Part shown: piece by piece, positions 9,233-17,567 of the stretch | How positions within the stretch are numbered: the stretch's first letter is position 1 | How the letters are laid out: each line of letters starts with the position of its first letter | Assembly (NCBI GenBank): GCA_037045265.1 | Contig: JBAOHV010000036.1 | Location: 1-64,000, forward strand | DNA from: JBAOHV01 sp037045265 | GTDB taxonomy: Bacteria > Actinomycetota > Acidimicrobiia > Acidimicrobiales > Microtrichaceae | DNA: 64,000 nt | Reading direction: 5' to 3' | The notes under the pieces: generated by a model | Seen by the model: the letters and a program-made list of their open reading frames with translations, nothing else | Databases searched by the model: none | Told to the model about the DNA's origin: nothing | Translations under genes and position numbers: made by a program

Positions 9233-10996
9233 TCAAGCGTCTGCACGCAGAGCGTCAGCCGTGCTCTGCAGGTGGGCAACCGACTTCTCGAGTCCGCCCG
9301 GCCTGCTGGTGGTGAGCCAGGCGTCGCGGTACCTGGCGATCAGCCCCTCCAGTGCGTCGGCTCGTGCGCCGGCATCCGGGCCCCCACCACCTGCCCCGAT
9401 TGCCATGGACTCGGCCCCGAAGCGTGCCAGAGCGATCGCCACGGCCAGCTCCTCGATCAGCTCCGCGTCGAAGCGTTCAGCCGGGACCACGTCGGCCAGA
9501 TCAGCGGCCGCCGAGTCCAGGATCTCGATCACCTCAGCGGTCGAGGATGGGTCTGGTTCGCCGACCCCGGTCAGCGTGAAGCTGCTGGGGACCAACGCAG
9601 AGAAGATGGGACTCGAGTTGCGGGCCTGGAGTCCGGTGCGTTCCGCCACCCGGCCTATCCGATCGAGGATCGAGCCGACACCGGCTCCGGGCGAATCGAG
9701 CAGCACCGCATCCACCACCTCTGCCACGTCGAGGTCGGAGTTCGCCGATGCGTCCCACGCCATCGCTGCCCCGTACGCGATCGGTCCGAGGCTGACCGTC
9801 CATGGCTGGTGGTGACCGTTGTCGCCCCAGTCGGTGACCAGGTAGCCCTCGGCGCCCGCAGCGTGGCCGGCATCGGCAGCGTCGAGCAGGTTGGCGTAGG
9901 CGTTGTCCAGCCGACCGACGACCGAGTTCCACGTCGATGTCCCCGGCGCCACCCACACCGTGAGACCTGAGCTTGCGAACGGCTCGAGCCGCGTGCTGAA
10001 TCGTGGGTCGGCGTTGAGGTCGACCTGGAGCGTCGCGAGTATGTCCGAGACGATCTCGGGCAGCTCTACCACCGGGGCGTCCGGGCCTTCGTAGTTCCAC
10101 ACCAGCGCGACCAGGCCGTCGGTGCGCAACATGCCCAGCCGCTCGGGGTGATGAGCCACGATGTCGGCCCAGAACTGGACCATGCGCCCCTCGGCCGCAA
10201 GCGGATCGATGATGCGGGCAAGATGATCCAGGTAGACCTTCGCCCGGCCGTCACGCTCGACGCTCTCGCGACTCACTCCCAGGCCCAGCTCGAACGTCTC
10301 GTCGCAGCCGATGTTCACCGTCGTGCTGGTCAACGCGGAGGACTGCTCGCGGACCAGCCCGAGGACGAAGTCGGCGTTGTCCTGCGTGGGCGCCAACACC
10401 GAAGGAGGGAATCTGACACCAGGTGCGACCTCGTAACCGTCCGGGCACTCGGCGCGACCCCGGTACGCGTCGAGCGCCAGCCACGGCCCCATGTGACCGA
10501 AGCAGTTCTGGTTCGCGACCAGCTCGATACCCGCGTCGAGGCACAGGCCATCGAGCCACTCGAGGTCGCCGGCATCGAGCGGCGACGCGTCGACCCACAC
10601 CTCGTCGTGTCCGGGGTAGGCGAAGGTGTGCTCCACGTAGAGCTGCAGCTGGTTGTAGCGGCACTCGGCCAGCACACCGACGAGCCGAGCGAGAGTCGGC
10701 CGGGTGGGTACCCGGTCCCTGCTCACGTCAAGCATGTAGGCACGGGTGAGGAACAAGGGCCGGTCGTCCACGGTCACCGCCGGCAGGGTCCCGTCGGGGT
10801 GGCGGAGCTGCTCGACCGTCCGGCACCCGTAGCGGCGCCCGGCATCGTCTGCGTGGCGCAGCTCGGCCGCCTCGTCGTCGACGATCAACCGGTAGCCCTG
10901 CGGCGCCACGGCCGGGTCGACGACGACCCGCAGCTCGTGCGAGAGGTGCTTGGACTCGTCCAGGTCCGTCAACTGAGCCGGGCGCGGATAGAGCAC
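9233..10996 (-). CDS. Glycoside hydrolase family 20 beta-N-acetylhexosaminidase-like enzyme
   Basis: A 587-residue GH20 enzyme that removes terminal beta-GlcNAc or beta-GalNAc by substrate-assisted catalysis. A GH20b-type N-terminal domain (residues 1-80) precedes the barrel: the strand YMLDVSRDRVP, LAECRYNQLQLYVEHTF, then the catalytic pair Asp232-Glu233 in IGCDETFELG. No signal peptide is present, so it probably acts in the cytoplasm on imported oligosaccharides. The GTG start at 10996 follows AGGTGA with a good spacer. The C-terminal 150 residues are helical. Convergent with the TetR gene and divergent from a coiled-coil protein. Confidence 0.85.
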   Translation of the reverse strand: MLYPRPAQLTDLDESKHLSHELRVVVDPAVAPQGYRLIVDDEAAELRHADDAGRRYGCRTVEQLRHPDGTLPAVTVDDRPLFLTRAYMLDVSRDRVPTRPTLARLVGVLAECRYNQLQLYVEHTFAYPGHDEVWVDASPLDAGDLEWLDGLCLDAGIELVANQNCFGHMGPWLALDAYRGRAECPDGYEVAPGVRFPPSVLAPTQDNADFVLGLVREQSSALTSTTVNIGCDETFELGLGVSRESVERDGRAKVYLDHLARIIDPLAAEGRMVQFWADIVAHHPERLGMLRTDGLVALVWNYEGPDAPVVELPEIVSDILATLQVDLNADPRFSTRLEPFASSGLTVWVAPGTSTWNSVVGRLDNAYANLLDAADAGHAAGAEGYLVTDWGDNGHHQPWTVSLGPIAYGAAMAWDASANSDLDVAEVVDAVLLDSPGAGVGSILDRIGRVAERTGLQARNSSPIFSALVPSSFTLTGVGEPDPSSTAEVIEILDSAAADLADVVPAERFDAELIEELAVAIALARFGAESMAIGAGGGGPDAGARADALEGLIARYRDAWLTTSRPGGLEKSVAHLQSTADALRADA

Positions 10997-11062
10997 GTCG
11001 TCACCTCATCCCGTCGCCGGTCGACGAAGCTCGCGTCTTCGGCGCGGATCAGGTGACGACGT
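10995..11062. repeat. Inverted repeat in the GH20/coiled-coil divergent region
   Basis: ACGTCGTCACCT at 10995-11006 is repeated in inverted form, without mismatch, at 11051-11062, with 44 bases between. The left copy covers the ribosome site and start of the GH20 gene, so some of the identity may be chance; a regulator site or a long-loop stem in the GH20 leader is possible. Confidence 0.35.
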
Positions 11063-11147
11063 CTCGCCGGCATCGTACGCTGAGGTCCGTGGCGTCGGGC
11101 CGACCGTAGGAACGGACCTGCTGGGGTGCGGCGACCTGGAGGGTTTC

Positions 11148-11624
11148 GTGGCGATGGACGACGGGGTGCCCGCAACCACCTTGGACCTGGCCCTGGCATG
11201 GCCGGCGAAGCTCACCCGCGAGGTGCTGCTGGCCCCGTGGACGGTCCAGCGCGTCCGCCGCTCGCTCGGCGTGCTGCCCGACGAGCTGGCGAGCCTGCGC
11301 ACCACGCTCCATGAGACTAACGCGACGCTCGAACGCACCCTGGGAGCGGTTGATGATCGCCTGGAAAGCGTCGTCGGCGGCGTCACGAGCCTGGATGCAG
11401 CTGTCACGTCGCTGTCGAGCGACCTGATGCGGCTGCTCGGCGAACTCGAGCTGCTGCTTCCCGAGTTGTCAGGCCTGGTCACCGGCATGGACGGCCGGGT
11501 GGAGCGCGTCGAGAAGGTCGTCACTCAGCTCAGCTCAACCGTGCTCGCCGTGGCCGGGGGTATTCCCGGTGTGCGCAGAACCCTGCGATCGGCCACGGCG
11601 CTTCCTGTCGACACCGGAGACTGA
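11148..11624 (+). CDS. Hypothetical coiled-coil protein
   Basis: A 158-residue protein I do not recognise. Residues about 45-140 form a long amphipathic helix pattern (LASLRTTLHETNATLERTLG, then repeats of LDAAVTSLSS, VERVEKVVTQLSS), which suggests a coiled coil, and the front part (LAWPAKLTREVLLAPW) is amphipathic and may touch the membrane. Similar short proteins in actinobacteria are linked to polyhydroxyalkanoate granules or the cell envelope, but nothing here proves that. GTG start at 11148; divergent from GH20, ends 17 bases from the convergent GH5 gene. Confidence 0.6.
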   Translation: MAMDDGVPATTLDLALAWPAKLTREVLLAPWTVQRVRRSLGVLPDELASLRTTLHETNATLERTLGAVDDRLESVVGGVTSLDAAVTSLSSDLMRLLGELELLLPELSGLVTGMDGRVERVEKVVTQLSSTVLAVAGGIPGVRRTLRSATALPVDTGD

Positions 11625-11640
11625 GCGCCCATCCGCGCAG

Positions 11641-13230
11641 TCAGCCAGCCGCGCAGGCATCCGACCCGGTGGGCTGAAGGCACACTGTGTGCTCCTGCAG
11701 GTCGCGGTCGGCGTCGAACGACACGACCGAGCGGTCGCGGTCCCAGTCGACCTCGGTCGCCTGGCCGTCGAGCACTACCTCGATCCCGTCGGGGAACAGC
11801 TCGACGGGCACCGCCAGCTCCGTGGGACCAGCCGCGTCGATGCGCTCGGTCCATGACATCCGGAACACCTTCGTCACTGAGTCCCACGCGAAGCTCGTGG
11901 GCGTGCCGGCGATCGCACGGGGCTGCACGCGCAGCAGCCGCTCTCCGGTGGCAGAAAGGGTCCCGCCGTCGGACTTAACCGGCGACCAGCCGCCCGGGTC
12001 CCAGCTCCAGAGCGCCCAGGAGGCCATCAGACGATCTGCCATGTCGGCGAGCTCGTCGACGTAGACATCCATGCGGTCCTGGTCCGGCGCGCCGCCCCAC
12101 TCACCGATGTAGAGAGCCCCGTTCATGCGCTCTGCCTCGGCGCTGCGGAAGCCTTCCCAGGAGCTCAGGTACGGGTCGTTCTCGGGGTAGCCGAGCCCGT
12201 CGTGCACCTGCTGCTGGTACAGGTGACCGGCGTAGGAGAGCCGGGGCGGGCCCTCGCGTGGGTCGGTGAGCTTCTCGAACTCCAGGTCTCCCGCGTAGGG
12301 GAACGCGTTGAGCAGCGACGTCGGCTCGAGCATCACCCAGGCGTTCTGGTCGTGCTGGCGGACAGCGTCGATGCCGCCCTGCATGAACTCGGTCAGGTTC
12401 GGGTTGACGAACTCGCCGACCGCTGCCTGCGGCTGGATCGCGAGGGTTGCGCCGAGATCACCGTTCGCGAACGAAGGCTCGTTCATGACGTCGTAGCCGA
12501 TCACCGCGGGATGCCCTGCGAAGCGCTCCGCCAGGTGGGCGAGCGCCTCGAGGTAGTCGACCTTCAGGTCGCGCTGGCCCTCCTCGGGGTTCCAGAACGA
12601 CTGGTAGGCGTTCTGGACCGCTGGGTCGGCGCCCTGCAGGTACCACGGCTGGCCCTCGGCCAGCTGGGCGGGTTCTGCACCCTTGGTGTCGACCGCCCAG
12701 TCCGGTGCACCGTCACCGTTCACCGCCCAGGCGTAGAGGTCCTGGTGCATGTCCAACACGACGTGGATGCCGTTGTCGGCGTACCAGTCGAGCCATTCGC
12801 CGACGCGGTCCAGGTAGTCCTCATCGAAGGTGCCGTCCTCGGGCTCGATGGCACCCCAGAAGACCAGAAAGCGGACGTTGTTCCATCCCCACCGTCCGAG
12901 CGAGGCCTGTTCCTGCATGCCCGACCGGGGGAAGTGATCGTCGGACTGCGCTTCGCCCTTCGAGGAGCTCTCGACGTTGACGCCTCGCAGGATGACGACC
13001 CTGCCGCAATCGTCGACGATGAAGCGGGTATCCGGCGATTCGGTCGAACCATCGCATCCCGGATCAGCGGACCCTTCCGGGCCTGACTCAGTTGTCGTGT
13101 CGGAGTTCACGGATGCTTCCCCCTCGTCGGAGCTGCAGCCGACGGCAAGCAGACATGCGGCGACCAGCGCGCCGGCCACGGCGTGAGCAGCTCTTGTCGG
13201 ACGATCGGAGATCCCAAAACAACTGATCAT
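11641..13230 (-). CDS. Endoglycoceramidase-like GH5 glycosidase, lipoprotein
   Basis: A 529-residue surface lipoprotein (lipobox LAVGC, Cys32) with a (beta/alpha)8 GH5 domain. The sequence follows Rhodococcus endoglycoceramidase closely: ILRGVNVESSSKG, WGWNNVRFLVFWGAIEP, VVLDMHQDLYA, FWN, then the acid/base Glu251 in YDVMNEPSF and the nucleophile Glu377 in YIGEWGG. The C-terminal sandwich domain begins near PRAIAGTPTSF, also as in that enzyme. Such enzymes release the whole glycan from ceramide of glycosphingolipids; a related beta-glucosidase or other GH5 activity cannot be excluded. It ends 17 bases from the convergent coiled-coil gene and starts 20 bases after the stop of the acylase gene on the same strand. 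Confidence 0.82.
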   Translation of the reverse strand: MISCFGISDRPTRAAHAVAGALVAACLLAVGCSSDEGEASVNSDTTTESGPEGSADPGCDGSTESPDTRFIVDDCGRVVILRGVNVESSSKGEAQSDDHFPRSGMQEQASLGRWGWNNVRFLVFWGAIEPEDGTFDEDYLDRVGEWLDWYADNGIHVVLDMHQDLYAWAVNGDGAPDWAVDTKGAEPAQLAEGQPWYLQGADPAVQNAYQSFWNPEEGQRDLKVDYLEALAHLAERFAGHPAVIGYDVMNEPSFANGDLGATLAIQPQAAVGEFVNPNLTEFMQGGIDAVRQHDQNAWVMLEPTSLLNAFPYAGDLEFEKLTDPREGPPRLSYAGHLYQQQVHDGLGYPENDPYLSSWEGFRSAEAERMNGALYIGEWGGAPDQDRMDVYVDELADMADRLMASWALWSWDPGGWSPVKSDGGTLSATGERLLRVQPRAIAGTPTSFAWDSVTKVFRMSWTERIDAAGPTELAVPVELFPDGIEVVLDGQATEVDWDRDRSVVSFDADRDLQEHTVCLQPTGSDACAAG

Positions 13231-13249
13231 GGTTCAGGATTGCCCCACG

Positions 13250-15782
13250 TCAGTCACGTGGACCGCTCACCTCGTACGCTTCACCGGTCGCCTCGGCCTT
13301 GACCTGCTCGGGTCGGAACGCTGCGATCTTCCAGTCCTTGGCGGCGAAGCGCTCGACCTGGGAGGTGAAGCGCGGGTCGTCACGGTCGGCGGTCTCGCCG
13401 TAGGTGAGGATCGTGCGCGCCTGGGGCCCGTCCTCGGTGAACTCGACCACCATCAAGAAGCTGGTGCCGTTGTTGATCCACCAGCCTTCGGGCGTCAGAC
13501 CGGTCGCCTTGTTGACGGTGCCCGGTCGCACGGGGGCTCCCTCGGCCTTGGCCCCGTCGCTGAGCGCCTGGCTCCACGAAACGATGTTCGTGGCTCCCTC
13601 GGCGTTGGACCCGCCCGGCACGGGCAGCTTCGACCCGCGGCCGTCCACCTGCACGTCTCCCAGGGGAGCCGACAGCTCAATCCCTGCAACACCGAGCATC
13701 TGGGTCGCCCGGGCGAGTGCCTGCAGCACCGGGTCGGCGCCACCATCGCGTGGAGCCGCCACCAGGCCCGCGGGCGTCTCGAAGGGACGTTGTGGATCGA
13801 AGGGCTCCGCCCAGATCGTGTCCTCTGGGAACTGGCCCAGGAACTCGCGGAACAAGGCGGCACCGCTGCTCTCGACGTTGTAGCGGCCGTCCCAGTCAGC
13901 GAGCACCTGACATGCCTCGGCGACGTCGACCGTCGCAGCGGGCAAGGCCACGGTGCCGTCGCCGGCCGCGACCTCGGTCACCTGCACGGGTGCAGCCCCG
14001 GTGCAGCGCTCCACGACATCGCCGAGGAGCTGCCGGGACATGTAGCCGCCGTTGCGCAGGGCAGCGTCGGCCAGTTCGTCCAGGTCGAACTGCTCGTCGT
14101 CGCCCATCGGGCCCGATGCGTCGACGTCCTCGAGCACCGCCAGGTTCTCGAGCGTCCTCCGGGACCGCTGGGTGTTCTGGCGGCCGTGCAGGATCGAGTA
14201 GTCGCCCTCGATCAGCTCGTCGCCGTTGGCGAGCCAGAAGCTGTCGTTCGCGTTGAACACGTAGTCGTCGCGGCTGATCTGCGGCATCTCGGAGTACGGA
14301 ACGAGGCCCGGGTCACGGGCACCTTCCACCTCGACCCAGTCATCGCGTGAGGTCGATCCGTCCAACAGGATCGCCTTCGACTTGTTGGCAGTGGCCGTGA
14401 TCGGGTCGGACTTCAGCCGCTCTTCGAAAGCGGCGATGGCTTCGGGTGACAGGTTCGGCGTGGCGGCCGTGTCGGCGTACCAGGCCTGACCATCGGCGGA
14501 GGTGGCGATCGTGTTGAACAGCGGGATCGCCTGGTGCTCCTCGTGGGCCTTCTTGAGATCCTCCATGGATCCGGCCTGGTTCATGTCCAGGTACTGGTCG
14601 AGGAACTCGTCGTTGGTGATGTTCGCGTCGCGGTAGGTGAGCGCGCTCTGCTCGGTCCATCCCATGCCCGGGAAGTCGAGCATCGGCCCGTACTCCGACC
14701 ACCACAGCTTCCGGGTGACGGGCTCGGCGCCGGCCACCTCGACGGTCACGTCCTCGCTGGTCAGCGCCTTGTTAGCACCGTCCTTCACGTAGGAGGTCGG
14801 GTCACCCGGCGCCATCGTCAGCTTGTAGGCGGTGAACCGGTTGCCATCGGAGACGGTGTGGCTCCACGCGACGTCCTCGTTGAAGCCGATCCCGACCGCC
14901 GGGAGCCCGGTCAGCTGGGCGCCGTACACGTCGAGCTCCCCGGGAACGCTCAGCTGCACCTCCCAGAATCGCAGACCGCCCTCCCACGGGAAGTGCGGGT
15001 TGGCCATCAGCATGCCGCCGCCGTTCTCGCTGCGTTCGGCGCCGAAGGCCCACGCGTTGGACGCGACTGACGCGCCCGACTCCGACGAGGAGCTGGCACC
15101 CGACGGAACCTCCACCGCCGCCGGCGTCGCGCTCGGCGCGGCGGCATCGGTCGCCCCTGGGGGCTGGATGTTGCCCATGTAGCGAGCGAGCTGGGCGCCG
15201 CTGGCGGTGAGCAGGATCGACTTGGCATAGGCGTATAGCTCGACCGGCGCGATCGGCCGGAGCCATTCGGCGCCGCTGCACCAGCCGCTGATGCCGTCTG
15301 CGCCCACCGCTTCGAGCTGGGCGTTCCAGCCTGCGGTGAACGCTGTGATCAGCTCGACCACGTCGTCGTCAGCTTCTTCCCACTCCTGCGCGGCCAGCTC
15401 CTGCAGGCGTAGCGCCTTCCAGGCGAAATCGCTGTTGAGGTTCACGTCCGCCTCGCCCGCACCCAGGAACTTCGCCCGGGTCGAAGTGATCTTCAGGATC
15501 TGGTCACCCAGGGTGCAGGCATGGTCCTCACCGCTGGCCCAGCCCTGCCCGAACACTGCAGAAGGCATGTCTGTGGCGGTGATGTGCGGCACGCCGTCGG
15601 TGGTGCGGACGATCTCGGCACGGTAGGTCGTGTCGTCGGCGGCCACGACTTCGCTAGCCGTGGTCGTGGTCCCGTCGGCGGAGTCATTGCTGCACGAGGA
15701 GAGCACTACACCGACGAGAGACAGCGCTGCCAGGACGAGAGTCCAATCTGCCACTGATACGACGAGTACCGGACACACCCAT
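13250..15782 (-). CDS. Penicillin acylase-family Ntn hydrolase, lipoprotein, frameshift in signal peptide
   Basis: A large N-terminal-nucleophile amidase (about 843 residues) that cuts amide bonds of acylated substrates such as acyl-homoserine lactones or beta-lactams. It is made as a precursor: alpha part, then a low-complexity Ser/Ala/Pro spacer, then the new N-terminus Ser in VASNAWAFGAERS, followed by GGGMLMANPHFPW and VGIGFNEDVAWSHTVSDGN, all family marks. The lipoprotein signal ends LVGVVLSSC. The best start is ATG at 15782, with AGGGG five bases upstream, reading MGVSGTRRISGR. An extra base near 15745 then shifts into WTLVLAALSLVGVVL, which gives a normal positively charged signal peptide. 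It lies upstream of the GH5 gene on the same strand. Confidence 0.82.
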
Positions 15783-15979
15783 TCTGGCCCCTTTCGATGC
15801 GGCAGGTCTCCGCCCCCGGGAGACGCACGCCCCTGCAACGTAGTACGTGGACATCGGGCCGGTCACCGCACCGCCCTCGCCGGGCAGAACTTCCCGAGTG
15901 ACAGCTGACCGAACTTCTGTCAGAGTGCGACGGCTCACGCCCGTTTCCCCGAACGGGCCTCGTCGTCATGGAGGAAACC

Positions 15980-16621
15980 ATGGTCATACGTCGCGTCGCT
16001 GCGGCTTGTCTCGTCGGTCTCGGTCTGGTGGCCGTCGCCTGCTCGCCCAACCCGAGCACCCCGTCGAACGTGTCTCCGCTAGCGGTGATCACACCCATCG
16101 CCGACACGAACGTCGCGGTCGGTGAGGAAGTCACGTTCGACGCTGCGAACTCGGGTGATCCCGACGGCAGCATCGTCGCCTGGAACTGGGACTTCGCCGA
16201 CTTCACCACTGGCTCCGGCGTGAACGTCGTGAAGTCGTTCGCCTCGTCCGGGAGCTTCGAGGTCAAGCTCACCGTGACAGACAACAAGGGTGCAACGGCC
16301 TCTTCCACCGTCGCCATCACCGTGTACGGCCCGCCTGCAACCCCGACGGGACTCACCAAGGTGGGCTCCGGATTGGCCAACTTCGTCACCTTCGGTGACT
16401 TCTCCTGGAACCCGGTCCCCGGCGCCGAGAAGTACGAGGTCCTGATGGACGGCCAGGTCGGCTGCGTGACGGACCACAGCGGCCAGTTCGATGCACCGGC
16501 CACGACCGGACGAGTGCGGGAGATCGGCCTCTGCCTGGGTTCGCAGTACGACATCCAGATCCGCGCCTACGCCAACGGGCTGTGGAGCCCCTGGTCCCCC
16601 GCCGTGCGAATCTGGCTCTGA
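15980..16621 (+). CDS. PKD-domain lipoprotein with a fibronectin-III-like C-terminus
   Basis: A secreted adhesin-like protein. Lipoprotein signal MVIRRVAAACLVGLGLVAVAC, a PKD domain (residues about 30-110) with the marks DPDGSIVAWNWDF and FEVKLTVTDNKGATAS, and a second beta-sandwich that resembles FN3 (FSWNPVPGAEKYEVLMDG to WSPWSPAVRIWL). It has no catalytic features; such domains mediate protein or sugar contacts at the surface. ATG at 15980 is chosen because GGAGGAAACC stands just before it; the earlier ATG at 15968 contains that ribosome site. A strong hairpin closes the transcript. Confidence 0.75.
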   Translation: MVIRRVAAACLVGLGLVAVACSPNPSTPSNVSPLAVITPIADTNVAVGEEVTFDAANSGDPDGSIVAWNWDFADFTTGSGVNVVKSFASSGSFEVKLTVTDNKGATASSTVAITVYGPPATPTGLTKVGSGLANFVTFGDFSWNPVPGAEKYEVLMDGQVGCVTDHSGQFDAPATTGRVREIGLCLGSQYDIQIRAYANGLWSPWSPAVRIWL

Positions 16622-16661
16622 GCGTCGACCGGCAGGCACCCGCCAGCCGGTGAGGACCAAC

Positions 16662-16691
16662 GAGATGCCCGCCCCCTGGGGCGGGCATCTC
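16662..16691 (+). terminator. Hairpin terminator after the PKD lipoprotein
   Basis: Two 14-base arms, GAGATGCCCGCCCC and its exact complement, separated by a 2-base loop, 41 bases after the stop codon. No T-run follows, which is common for terminators in GC-rich actinobacteria. The position between two same-strand genes supports a transcription stop. Confidence 0.8.
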
Positions 16692-16811
16692 CGCGTTCAG
16701 TGACGCCATGGCAGGTGCACCAACCACGCGCGAACCCGCACCAACCGTTGGGAAAAACACGACGGTTTGGCAAGGTCGGTCCGGGAGTACCCCGCCCTAC
16801 ACTCCGGGACC

Positions 16812-17537
16812 ATGCCGGTCTTCAGCCGTGGTGATGTCCAGATCCACTATGACCCGGAGGGCCTGGACGACGGCTTCCCGATCCTGCTCCTCGCGCCGGG
16901 TGGCATGCGGTCCTGCAACGATCGCTGGGACACCGTGCCGTGGAACCCTCGCCGAGCGCTCGCCGCCGACTACCGCCTGATCGGGATGGACCAGCGCAAC
17001 GCCGGCCGCTCCAGCGCCCCCATCTCGGCGACCGACGGCTGGGCCACCTATACCCACGACCAGCTCGCGCTCCTGGACCACCTGGGCATCGAGCGCTGCC
17101 ACCTGGTCGGGATGTGCATCGGCGGTCCGTTCGCGCTGGCGCTCCTGGCTGCGGCTCCAGAGCGCTTCACGGCCGCTGTGCTGCTGCAGCCCGCCGGGAT
17201 CGACGGGAACCGTGCCGCGTTCGACGAGGTGTACGACGGCTGGCAGCGCGAGCTCTCGCCGTCGCGTCCCGAGGTCGACGGGCGTGCCTGGTCCGAGTTC
17301 AAACACAACATGTGGGGCGGGGAGTTCGTCCTGGCTGTCGACCGCGACCAGGTTCGCAACATCACCGCTCCGGTTCTGGTCGCCTTCGGCGGCGACGAGT
17401 GGCACCCCAGGTCGATCTCACTCGAGGTCTCCGAGCTGGCACCCGACTGCACCGTCCTGGATCGATGGAAGGACGATGCCTCACTTCCCGCGGCGGACGC
17501 CACGATCAGGGCCTTCCTCGCCAGACACCGGCCGTGA
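16812..17537 (+). CDS. Alpha/beta hydrolase with Cys at the nucleophile position
   Basis: A 241-residue soluble hydrolase. The oxyanion segment LLLAPGGMRS is followed by IGMDQRNAGRS and the nucleophile elbow HLVGMCIGGPF, in which Cys replaces the usual Ser; dienelactone hydrolases and PHA synthases also use Cys there. The Asp (LVAFGGDEWHPR) is visible; the region of the His (SLPAADATIRAFL) is less clear, so the triad may be incomplete. ATG at 16812 is chosen because the family begins close to MPVFSRGDVQIHY and GGGA stands before it. It is a lone gene convergent with the reductase fusion. Substrate unknown. Confidence 0.72.
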   Translation: MPVFSRGDVQIHYDPEGLDDGFPILLLAPGGMRSCNDRWDTVPWNPRRALAADYRLIGMDQRNAGRSSAPISATDGWATYTHDQLALLDHLGIERCHLVGMCIGGPFALALLAAAPERFTAAVLLQPAGIDGNRAAFDEVYDGWQRELSPSRPEVDGRAWSEFKHNMWGGEFVLAVDRDQVRNITAPVLVAFGGDEWHPRSISLEVSELAPDCTVLDRWKDDASLPAADATIRAFLARHRP

Positions 17538-17567
17538 GCCGACCTGGCCGACGCTGAGCGCTCCGGC

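Noticed and set aside
10148..11056. Open frame on the plus strand opposite the GH20 gene
   Set aside because: Shadow of the GH20 reading frame; no motif, and GH20 catalytic residues are on the other strand.
13250..15782. Beta-lactam biosynthesis or resistance cluster around the penicillin acylase
   Set aside because: No beta-lactam synthase, lactamase or penicillin-binding gene nearby; the family has many non-antibiotic substrates.
15895..15925. Inverted repeat TGACAG / CTGTCA before the PKD lipoprotein
   Set aside because: Six-base arms with a 12-base gap are expected by chance at this frequency; no support from position.
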